Assembly: GCA_963978445.1 (NCBI GenBank)
Contig: CAXBRT010000117.1
Location: forward strand, 1 to 5,358
Direction of reading: 5' to 3'
Source of the DNA: TMED14 sp003444795
Lineage (GTDB): Bacteria > Bacteroidota > Bacteroidia > Flavobacteriales > Schleiferiaceae
Length of the DNA stretch: 5,358 nucleotides
The notes beneath the pieces are model-generated. The model searched no databases, was not told the DNA's origin, and saw nothing but the letters and a program-made list of their open reading frames with translations. The first letter of the stretch is position 1; the number at the start of each line of letters is the position of its first letter. The translations under genes and the position numbers were made by a program. Below are positions 1 to 5,358 of this stretch, one piece after another.

Positions 1-456
1 ACCCGCGTTGTAGGCCACATTGCCGCCCAAGGTGCTCGACCCCCAACTCGAAGGATCCGGCGGATAGAAGAGCCCCTGCTCTTTACATGCTTCGTGAAAG
101 ACTTGATTGATGACCCCCGGTTCAACGGTCGCTTGGAAATTGGCCGCATCAATGGATAAAATCCGGTTCAAGCGCTCCATGCTTAATGAGATGCCCCCTT
201 TTACGGGTATTGCACCTCCAGACAGGCCCGTGCGAGCGGCCGCTGGAGTGACGGGAATGCCATGAGCGTTGGCCACCTTCAAAATGGCCGAAACTTCTTC
301 CACAGATTCTGGCACACAGACGACCTGGGGCCGAACATGAAGGTCTTCCGTTTCATCGTGCGCATAAGCATCCAAGCTCTCTTCATCCCAACGCAAGCGG
401 TCTGCGGGAAGAATCTGCAGGAGCAATGGGAGCCAGTTTGAAGTATCTTCGGCCAT
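1..456 (-). CDS. FAD-linked oxidase, GlcD / D-lactate dehydrogenase type (5' part only)
   Basis: This is the N-terminal 152 residues of a flavoprotein that would oxidise a 2-hydroxy acid such as D-lactate or glycolate; it continues past the left edge. Seen in the translation: a short helical leader (1-40), then a PCMH-type FAD-binding domain with the segment VCVPESVEEV (47-56), the FAD pyrophosphate loop PAAARTGLSGGAIP (71-84), and YPPDPSS (131-137) leading into GGNVAYNAG at the edge. These match the family's usual RGxGTGLSGGA and PDPSS...GGNVxENAGG motifs. The substrate cannot be read from this fragment, and whether Fe-S domains are fused at the C-terminus, as in many large bacterial members, is also unknown. 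The start chosen is the ATG at 456-454. An in-frame ATG lies 12 codons upstream at 492-490, but it would overlap the start codon of the divergent peptidase gene. Family assignment is firm; start and substrate are not. Confidence 0.9.
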   Translation of the reverse strand, partial: MAEDTSNWLPLLLQILPADRLRWDEESLDAYAHDETEDLHVRPQVVCVPESVEEVSAILKVANAHGIPVTPAAARTGLSGGAIPVKGGISLSMERLNRILSIDAANFQATVEPGVINQVFHEACKEQGLFYPPDPSSWGSSTLGGNVAYNAG

Positions 457-468
457 CTGTGCAATTTG
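437..468 (+). promoter_or_regulatory. possible Bacteroidota-type promoter for the DPP IV gene
   Basis: TTTG at 437-440 and GCAATTTG at 461-468 are 20 bases apart. This resembles the Bacteroidota layout of a -33 TTTG and a -7 TAnnTTTG, but the TA of the -7 box is missing. The predicted transcription start would fall about 10-20 bases before the ATG at 491, and the site would lie inside the 5' end of the divergent oxidase gene. Weak evidence from sequence alone. Confidence 0.25.
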
Positions 469-490
469 TCCTCTAAAATACAACCCAGCC

Positions 491-2644
491 ATGCGCAAGT
501 TCACCCTCCTTTTGGCCCTTTTTGTCGGTTTTACTGCTATTGCTCAACAAGCGGTAACCTTTGACGATGTATTCCGCTCGCGCGCCTTTACAGCCAAGGG
601 CGTTTGGGGACTTCGATCCATGGAAGATGGCCTGCACTACTCCCGTCAAACATCAGATGGTATTGAGAAATTTGACTTTGCCACGGGCGAGTCACGCGGC
701 ATCCTGGTAGCCAATGGCGCAGCTAAAGATGCCAAAGGCGCCAGCCTGCCACTGGGTAACTACACTTGGACGGCTGGTGAAAAGAAGGTCATCATTGAAG
801 ACGATATGACCTCCATTTACCGCCACTCCTATACCGCCAAGGTCTATGTTTATGATTTGGCGAGTGGTGCTACGACGATGGTTAGCCCGGAGGCCATCCA
901 AAACCCCGTATTGAACCCAGACGGCGATCGCATTGCCTGGGTCCATGAAAACAATGTCTACTACCGCTCTCTTTCGAGCAGCCAGCAAACGCGCGTGACC
1001 GCAGACGGCGTTAAAAATGCTATCATCAACGGCGCTCCCGACTGGGTATATGAAGAGGAGTTTGGCTTTCACGTAGGCCTCTCTTGGTCGCCCAATGGCC
1101 GCTATTTGGCCTATTACCGATTTGATGAACGCCGCGTGACCGAATTCAGTATGGACCTGTACGGCACGGAACTCTACCCTGAACCCTACGTGTTCAAATA
1201 CCCAAAAGCAGGGGAAGACAATTCCTTGGTCACTATTTGGGTGTATGACACAGAGACCGGAAAGACCGTTGAAGCCACCCAGGGCCAAACCTATGAATAC
1301 GTTCCCCGCACGCATTGGTCCCCCATGAATGAGCTCTATCTCTCCTTGCTCAACCGCCACCAGGACAGCTTGCGCTTGGTGTCCTACAGCCCCTCCACAA
1401 GCCTCGCGAAGCAGGTTTTCTTGGAAACGGATCAAGCGTATACAGATGCAGACCACAACCTGACCTTCTTGAAAGATGGCCGTTTTGTATGGATGTCCGA
1501 TCGCTCTGGATTCAACCATGTCTACCTCGTAGATCCCAGTAAGAACAAAGTCACTGCCTTGACTTCGGGCGCCTATGAAGTCACGGAACTCTATGGGGTG
1601 GACGAAGTAAACGGACACATTTACTACCAGGCCGCTGATGTGACTCCCGCGAACCGAACCGTGTACCGCGGTTCCTTGAAAGGCGGAAAAGCCAAAGCCT
1701 TGAGCGGCACCGATGGCTGGAATGGCGCTACGTTTAGCACCACCTATGCTAATTATATCCTCAACCACTCTGACGCCAACACCCCAGCGCGCATCAGCTT
1801 GCACGACGCCAAGGGAAAGGAGATTCGTGTGCTGGAGGACAACGCGGAACTCTTGAATCGCATGAAGGACTACGCTCTTTCACCGAAGACCTTCTTCACC
1901 TTGGAGGCCACTAATGGGCAGCGTCTCCCGGCATGGGAGATCAAGCCAGTGAACTTTGATTCCAGCAAGAAATACCCTGTACTCATGTTCCTTTATGGCG
2001 GTCCTGGCAGCCAGCAAGTCACGGACAACTTTGGCGGTCGCGATTATTTCTGGTACCAAATGCTCGCTAACGAAGGCTATTGGATCGTTTGCGTAGACAA
2101 CCGCGGAACAGGTGGCCAAGGCCGTGACTTCACCAAGTGCACCTATTTGCAATTAGGCAAATATGAAACAGAAGACCAAATTGCCGCAGCCGAGGCCCTG
2201 GCACAACGTCCCAACGTCGACCCAGGCCGAATTGGCATCTGGGGCTGGAGCTATGGGGGCTTCATGGCGGCGCATTGCATCACCCAGGGCGCAGAGGTCT
2301 TCAAAGCAGCCATCTCTGTAGCCCCTGTGACCAACTGGCGATTCTACGACAACATTTACACGGAGCGCTACATGCGCACGCCTGCCGAAAACGCAGAAGG
2401 ATACGACGCCAACTCCCCCTTGAGTCATGCGAGCAAACTCAAAGGCAACTACCTGCTGATTCACGGTACGGGCGACGACAATGTACACGTGCAGAACAGC
2501 ATGCGTTTGGCCGAAGAGCTCATTCAAAACAACAAGGAGTTTGACTACATGGTCTACCCCGATAAGAACCACGGCATCTACGGAGGCATGACTCGGATTC
2601 ACCTCTATTCGAAGATGACCAAGTTCTGGAGGGAGAATCTCTAG
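491..2644 (+). CDS. dipeptidyl peptidase IV (S9 family, exported serine peptidase)
   Basis: A 717-residue exported serine peptidase that should remove X-Pro or X-Ala dipeptides from peptide N-termini. A Sec-type signal peptide spans 1-18, with positive residues R2 K3, a hydrophobic core and a probable cleavage after AIA before QQ. An N-terminal beta-propeller (about 20-470) is followed by an alpha/beta hydrolase domain (about 475-717). By comparison with human DPP IV, all key residues are present: R111 in RHSYTA; the N-terminus-binding pair E189-E190 in DWVYEEE; oxyanion Y502 in YGGPGSQ; nucleophile S587 in GWSYGG; Y623 and Y627 in YTERYM; D662 and N664 in GTGDDNVH; and H694 in NHGIYGG. The length is usual for bacterial DPP IV. 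The EE motif in DWVYEEE separates it from other S9 members such as prolyl tripeptidyl peptidase or acylaminoacyl peptidase, although the exact P1 preference is inferred. No clear Shine-Dalgarno precedes the ATG. The next gene on the same strand is a peptide transporter. Confidence 0.95.
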   Translation: MRKFTLLLALFVGFTAIAQQAVTFDDVFRSRAFTAKGVWGLRSMEDGLHYSRQTSDGIEKFDFATGESRGILVANGAAKDAKGASLPLGNYTWTAGEKKVIIEDDMTSIYRHSYTAKVYVYDLASGATTMVSPEAIQNPVLNPDGDRIAWVHENNVYYRSLSSSQQTRVTADGVKNAIINGAPDWVYEEEFGFHVGLSWSPNGRYLAYYRFDERRVTEFSMDLYGTELYPEPYVFKYPKAGEDNSLVTIWVYDTETGKTVEATQGQTYEYVPRTHWSPMNELYLSLLNRHQDSLRLVSYSPSTSLAKQVFLETDQAYTDADHNLTFLKDGRFVWMSDRSGFNHVYLVDPSKNKVTALTSGAYEVTELYGVDEVNGHIYYQAADVTPANRTVYRGSLKGGKAKALSGTDGWNGATFSTTYANYILNHSDANTPARISLHDAKGKEIRVLEDNAELLNRMKDYALSPKTFFTLEATNGQRLPAWEIKPVNFDSSKKYPVLMFLYGGPGSQQVTDNFGGRDYFWYQMLANEGYWIVCVDNRGTGGQGRDFTKCTYLQLGKYETEDQIAAAEALAQRPNVDPGRIGIWGWSYGGFMAAHCITQGAEVFKAAISVAPVTNWRFYDNIYTERYMRTPAENAEGYDANSPLSHASKLKGNYLLIHGTGDDNVHVQNSMRLAEELIQNNKEFDYMVYPDKNHGIYGGMTRIHLYSKMTKFWRENL

Positions 2645-2652
2645 GCTTAGGG

Positions 2653-2679
2653 GTTGAAGGGGTATAGAGTTGAAGGGGT
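2653..2679 (+). repeat. 11-base direct repeat with 16-base period
   Basis: GTTGAAGGGGT occurs at 2653-2663 and again, identically, at 2669-2679, separated by ATAGA. The repeat begins nine bases after the stop codon of the DPP IV gene. It is too exact to be likely by chance at this spacing. The function is unknown; a protein-binding site in the spacer or a replication-slippage duplication are both possible. Confidence 0.8.
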
Positions 2680-2752
2680 GCTCGCGTAACACCCTGTCGT
2701 AGGAGCGCAGTTCAACTCCTCCAATCCCGCAAACAGGGCCGAGCGCAGCTCG
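2667..2752 (+). other. cluster of inverted repeats in the DPP IV-POT spacer
   Basis: Several stems can form here. GAGTTGAA (2667-2674) pairs with TTCAACTC (2711-2718), and between them GGGTG (2676-2680) pairs with CACCC (2690-2694). AGGAG (2701-2705) can instead pair with CTCCT (2716-2720). CGAGC (2740-2744) pairs with GCTCG (2748-2752) across a three-base loop and runs into CGCGCGCG (2751-2758). None is followed by a T tract, so none is a classical intrinsic terminator. The GTTGAA half of both tandem repeat copies can pair with TTCAAC at 2711-2716, so alternative folds are possible. The rest of the spacer up to 2836 shows no gene, and I could not place a convincing promoter for the transporter in it. 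Confidence 0.5.
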
Positions 2753-2836
2753 CGCGCGCCTAGGCTCACATTGACGTTTCTTCCCTATCTTCCCGAACCT
2801 TAACACACACGTTTACTTCAACACTACACTTTCACC

Positions 2837-4324
2837 ATGGCAACGACCGAAAAAATGACCCACCCCCGGGGCCTATACTCGCTCTTCTTCACAGAGATGT
2901 GGGAGCGTTTTAGCTACTACGGCATGCGCGCATTGCTTGTGCTGTACTTAACCACCGAATATGCCAAAGGCGGCTTTGGTTTTGAACGCGCATCCGCGTT
3001 AGAGATCTACGGCATTTTCACGGGTCTCGTATACTTAACGCCCATCGTTGGAGGCATGTTGGCCGATAAAATCTTGGGCCAACGCCGTGCCATTTACACC
3101 GGTGGTATTTTGATGGCTATAGGTCAATTCGCCCTGGCCGCATCCCATATCTACATGGCCGACGCAGGACAGCGCGAATTCTTGTTCTACATGGGCTTGG
3201 GCTTGCTAATGGTGGGCAATGGTTTCTTCAAACCCAACATCTCCACCATCGTGGGCACCCTCTATGAGGACAACGATCCGCGCAAAGACTCGGCCTTCAC
3301 CATTTTCTATATGGGCATCAACTTAGGTGCCTTCTTGGCGCCCATTATTTGCGGTACCCTCGGGGAGCAAGTGGGTTGGAAATACGGCTTCGGTTCAGCG
3401 GGAGTAGGTATGTTGCTCGCGTGTATTTGGTTCTATTTTGAAGAGACCAAACTAGAGGGCCAGGGCATGCCCCCAGGTCGCACGGGTGAAGCGAGATTGG
3501 TTGGAAAAGACTTCGGCGTCATCGCTGGGTATGTCGCGGCTAGTTTTGCTGTGGTATATGGCTTTTTGGCCCTTCAAGCCGCTATCTCTGAAAGCGCTCT
3601 TTCTACCATCATCCAGGCAGTGGCCGTCATTGGCCTCTTGGGCTTGGGCTACGTGATTTACAACGGTACTAGCGGTTCCGAACAGTGGTCGCGCGTCGGC
3701 GCCATCCTCATATTTGCCGTCGCGAACATCTTCTTCTGGAGCGGTTTTGAGCAAGCCGGTGGTACGTTCAACCTTTTTGCAGCCGACGAGACCAACCGAA
3801 ACATCTTCGGCTACGAAGTGGCTGCGTCCCTCTTCCAGTCCATCAACGCCTTGGCCATCTTCATCTTCGCACCTGTGTTTGCGTCCTTCTGGGTCAGCCT
3901 AGCTACCCGCAACCGAAACCCATCTACCCCTGCCAAATTTGGCTTGGGTCTAGCGCTGTTGTCCCTCGGCTTTGTAGTGATGTCCTTGGCTAGTTTCGCT
4001 GCAGAAGGCGAAGAACTCGTCAGCCCCATGTGGTTGGTCGGCGTGTACGTCCTTCACACCTTTGGCGAACTCTGCCTCTCTCCCATTGGCTTGTCCATGA
4101 TCACCAAATTGGCACCGCCAAAGATTGTTTCCGTCATGATGGGCCTTTGGTTTGCCTCTATGGCTCTCGCCAACTACATGGCCGGCATCATGGAGTCTTT
4201 GTTGGAAAAGATCTTCCCGGGCATGAACCTCTTTGTCTTCTTGACCATCACGGCCGGTGCAGGAGCGCTGCTCATGTTTGCCCTGACCCCGTTGTTGCGC
4301 AGATTGATGAAGGGTATCCACTAA
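2837..4324 (+). CDS. POT/PTR2-family proton-coupled di-/tripeptide transporter
   Basis: A 495-residue inner-membrane carrier of the major facilitator superfamily that should import di- and tripeptides with protons. Family signatures are clear. The TM1 motif ExxERFxYYG is at 20-29 (E20, E23, R24). GNGFFKPNIS (127-136) carries the conserved lysine K132. FYMGINLGAF (157-166) is the PTR2 signature. TM7 has FEQAGG with E305 (304-309), and TM10 has GELCLSPIGLS (410-420) with E411. Hydrophobic segments run through the whole length, consistent with the 12 core helices and probably the extra pair of bacterial POT proteins around 225-275. The length is normal. No strong Shine-Dalgarno lies before the ATG, which is usual in Bacteroidota; an in-frame ATG at codon 7 is a less likely start. 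It lies 192 bases after the DPP IV gene and may share its transcript or have its own promoter. Individual substrate preference is not readable. Confidence 0.95.
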   Translation: MATTEKMTHPRGLYSLFFTEMWERFSYYGMRALLVLYLTTEYAKGGFGFERASALEIYGIFTGLVYLTPIVGGMLADKILGQRRAIYTGGILMAIGQFALAASHIYMADAGQREFLFYMGLGLLMVGNGFFKPNISTIVGTLYEDNDPRKDSAFTIFYMGINLGAFLAPIICGTLGEQVGWKYGFGSAGVGMLLACIWFYFEETKLEGQGMPPGRTGEARLVGKDFGVIAGYVAASFAVVYGFLALQAAISESALSTIIQAVAVIGLLGLGYVIYNGTSGSEQWSRVGAILIFAVANIFFWSGFEQAGGTFNLFAADETNRNIFGYEVAASLFQSINALAIFIFAPVFASFWVSLATRNRNPSTPAKFGLGLALLSLGFVVMSLASFAAEGEELVSPMWLVGVYVLHTFGELCLSPIGLSMITKLAPPKIVSVMMGLWFASMALANYMAGIMESLLEKIFPGMNLFVFLTITAGAGALLMFALTPLLRRLMKGIH

Positions 4325-4353
4325 ACGCATTTTGGAACACTCTCAAAAGCAAA

Positions 4354-4379
4354 GGGCGCCCCGTGGGGCGCCCTTTTTT
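4354..4379 (+). terminator. strong intrinsic terminator, probably bidirectional
   Basis: GGGCGCCCC (4354-4362) pairs perfectly with GGGGCGCCC (4365-4373), and the stem can be extended by AAA/TTT. In practice the C-GT-G tip would open to a four-base loop. Six T residues follow at 4374-4379. It begins 30 bases after the POT stop codon. Read on the minus strand, the same stem is followed by TTTGCTTTTG, and it lies about 20 bases beyond the stop of the convergent regulator gene, so it can terminate both transcripts. Confidence 0.93.
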
Positions 4380-4399
4380 ATGGTATTGGCGTCACCGAC

Positions 4400-5101
4400 T
4401 TATTGGTAGACGAAGTCGTAGCCTCTTAACGAGAGGGTCCGGTATTTCTTTTCATTGAATTTGTAAAGTCGCGATGGACGCTTGGCACGCTCGGATGATC
4501 GGATAAAATGATCCGTCTCAATGAGCAGTTGCGACTTGAGCAGCTTTCGGCGAAAGTTTCGCTTGTCAAAACGCTTACCCAACGCACACTCATACAAGCG
4601 CTGAATATTATTCAAGGTGAATTCCGCGGGAAGAAGGCTGAAGCCAATAGGACGGCGCTTAACCCGGCGCTTCAAGCGCTCCCGGGCATATTCCATGATT
4701 TCATTGTGGTCATAGGCCAGAATAGGCACATCACTTGCCGGCACCCAGCTGTAGCCCTCACGCTGAAGGTTATTGGCCAAGGTATCATCGAGGCGAACGG
4801 TGCAGTAATAGGCAATATTGACCACGCGCCCCACCGGATTTCGATATGGATCCGCAAAGACATTCAACTTTTCAAGCAACCAATCCGTTTGACCCGTGGC
4901 CCTGACCAACAATTCTTTGGCCACGTGCTCCGGGTTTTCATCCGCTTTTACCACGCAGGAAGGAATAATCCAAGCCCCCTCGTAGGGTTGCCCCTTCTTC
5001 TGGGCCACCAAGGTTTTCAAATTCTCCCCGTCAAAGCCAAAAACGACCACGGAAGTCGCCAAAGCCACCTTAAATTCATCGGGCGAAAATTCTACACGCA
5101 T
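4400..5101 (-). CDS. NrtR/AraR-like transcriptional regulator: degenerate Nudix domain plus winged helix
   Basis: A 233-residue cytoplasmic protein with a Nudix-fold ligand domain (about 11-142) and a C-terminal winged-helix DNA-binding domain (about 150-222). The C-terminal half carries hallmarks of the NrtR family: PIGFSLLP (151-158), FTLNNIQRLYE (161-171), GKRFDKRNFRRK (175-186) and RPSRLYKFNEKKY (208-220). In the Nudix domain, WIIPSCVVKADENP (44-57) and AKELLVRATGQ (61-71) occupy the Nudix box, but the usual glycine pair is PSC and the metal-binding EE is replaced by R67-A68, so hydrolysis is unlikely. Family knowledge says such proteins sense a ligand and repress nearby metabolic genes, for NAD, pentose or arabinose use in known cases. 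The effector here is unknown. It is divergent from an FAD oxidoreductase gene with a 96-base shared region and convergent with the POT gene. The ATG at 5101-5099 keeps the full domain. Confidence 0.9.
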   Translation of the reverse strand: MRVEFSPDEFKVALATSVVVFGFDGENLKTLVAQKKGQPYEGAWIIPSCVVKADENPEHVAKELLVRATGQTDWLLEKLNVFADPYRNPVGRVVNIAYYCTVRLDDTLANNLQREGYSWVPASDVPILAYDHNEIMEYARERLKRRVKRRPIGFSLLPAEFTLNNIQRLYECALGKRFDKRNFRRKLLKSQLLIETDHFIRSSERAKRPSRLYKFNEKKYRTLSLRGYDFVYQ

Positions 5102-5103
5102 AT

Positions 5104-5116
5104 CAATTGGGAATTG
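5104..5116. promoter_or_regulatory. inverted repeat next to the regulator start codon
   Basis: CAATT (5104-5108), a GGG spacer and AATTG (5112-5116) form a short inverted repeat two bases upstream of the regulator's ATG. A perfect eight-base palindrome, TTTGCAAA, follows at 5118-5125. A bound protein here could block the regulator's own expression, but such short AT-rich palindromes also arise by chance. Confidence 0.25.
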
Positions 5117-5162
5117 TTTTGCAAAGTTCTCATTTTAGTGGAATAAAGATGCGCAATAATTG

Positions 5163-5179
5163 AAGTTTCATTAAAACTT
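5163..5179. promoter_or_regulatory. candidate operator in the divergent regulator-oxidoreductase region
   Basis: AAGTTT (5163-5168), a five-base spacer and AAACTT (5174-5179) form a perfect 6-5-6 inverted repeat. It ends 18 bases before the ATG of the flavoprotein gene. The dyad size suits a dimeric winged-helix regulator, and the neighbouring NrtR-like protein is the obvious candidate to bind it. No well-formed TAnnTTTG promoter box was found in the surrounding 96 bases on either strand. Confidence 0.4.
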
Positions 5180-5197
5180 AACCTCCGCCACAAACAA

Positions 5198-5358
5198 ATG
5201 TTCCAAAGACCCGCCTCCTTTTGGGAAGAAAACCGGTCACTAGGTTCCTACGACATCCTAATCGTCGGAGCCGGCATGGTGGGCCTTTGGACAGCTTGGC
5301 ATCTGCAACGGCTGGCGAAAGGCTTGAAAATCGGGGTGGTAGATCAATTGCCTTCTGG
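5198..5358 (+). CDS. FAD-dependent oxidoreductase, D-amino-acid oxidase (DAO/DadA) type (5' part only)
   Basis: The first 53 codons of a flavoprotein that continues past the right edge. A short leader, MFQRPASFWEE, is followed by a Rossmann dinucleotide-binding motif: strand YDILIV (18-23), the glycine loop GAGMVG (24-29), helix LWTAWHLQRLA (30-40), and a second strand IGVVDQ (45-50) ending in an acidic residue that would hold the FAD ribose. The SFWE leader and the VVDQLPSG end resemble flavobacterial DAO-family proteins annotated as FAD-dependent oxidoreductases, but this is from memory of the family. The substrate, probably an amino acid or other amine, cannot be determined from this fragment. 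The ATG at 5198 is the start that gives the usual short leader before the Rossmann strand. It is divergent from the Nudix-type regulator, which may control it. Confidence 0.85.
   Translation, partial: MFQRPASFWEENRSLGSYDILIVGAGMVGLWTAWHLQRLAKGLKIGVVDQLPS

Noticed and set aside
692..1804. A 370-codon open frame on the minus strand inside the DPP IV gene
   Set aside because: The plus strand encodes a complete DPP IV with all key residues across this interval. The antisense translation shows no recognisable domain or motif, and long antisense frames are expected opposite genes with this codon use.
2641..2766. CTAGGCT at both ends of the spacer (2641-2647 and 2760-2766), like a target-site duplication around a small element
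   Set aside because: A seven-base match is expected about once by chance in a stretch of this length, no terminal inverted repeats lie inside it, and the first copy includes the DPP IV stop codon.
2771..2805. TTGACG at 2771-2776 as a -35 box with TTAACA at 2800-2805 as a -10 box for the POT gene
   Set aside because: The 23-base spacing is too long for a sigma-70 type promoter, and no TAnnTTTG box fits the Bacteroidota arrangement at a plausible distance.
2153..2806. A 217-codon minus-strand open frame over the DPP IV 3' end and spacer
   Set aside because: It lies mostly antisense to the hydrolase domain and extends through the repeat spacer without any family motif. It is best explained as a shadow.
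3950..4330. Minus-strand 126-codon and plus-strand 142-codon (4030-4458) open frames near the POT 3' end
   Set aside because: Both overlap the conserved TM10 and later segments of the POT carrier in other frames, and the plus-strand one also runs through the terminator hairpin.
4508..5146. A 212-codon plus-strand open frame opposite the regulator gene
   Set aside because: The minus strand gives clear NrtR-family motifs along the whole length, while this translation has no recognisable features.

Overview
The window looks like a chromosomal segment from a Bacteroidota bacterium, probably in or near the Flavobacteriales. This is inferred from the gene families and not from a marker gene. The supporting points are a periplasmic DPP IV-type S9 peptidase paired with a POT peptide transporter, an NrtR/AraR-type Nudix regulator of the kind common in Bacteroidota, a D-amino-acid-oxidase-type flavoprotein whose N-terminus resembles flavobacterial homologues, and start codons without a clear Shine-Dalgarno sequence. 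Base composition is roughly balanced, and nothing suggests an insertion sequence, prophage, CRISPR array or stable RNA gene.

Layout. Bases 1-456 (minus strand) hold the first 152 codons of a GlcD-type FAD-linked oxidase that runs off the left edge. A 34-base gap separates it from a divergent, complete dipeptidyl peptidase IV gene (491-2644, plus). A 192-base intergenic stretch follows. It carries a tandem 11-base repeat and several competing stem-loops. Next is a complete POT-family peptide/H+ symporter (2837-4324, plus). A strong intrinsic terminator (4354-4379) closes this plus-strand block and probably also serves the convergent gene at 4400-5101 (minus), an NrtR-like regulator with a degenerate Nudix domain and a C-terminal winged helix. 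A 96-base AT-rich divergent region with two inverted repeats separates the regulator from the 5' end of an FAD-dependent oxidoreductase (5198 onward, plus), cut by the right edge.

How the genes may work together. DPP IV releases X-Pro or X-Ala dipeptides outside the cytoplasmic membrane, and POT carriers import di- and tripeptides with protons, so the central pair makes sense as a peptide-scavenging module. The regulator and the divergent flavoprotein share a promoter region, so the flavoprotein is the first candidate target of the regulator. These are mostly well-known families. The points worth a second look are the regulator's lost Nudix residues, the candidate operator beside it, the repeat-rich spacer, and the very tight head-to-head start at 456-491.
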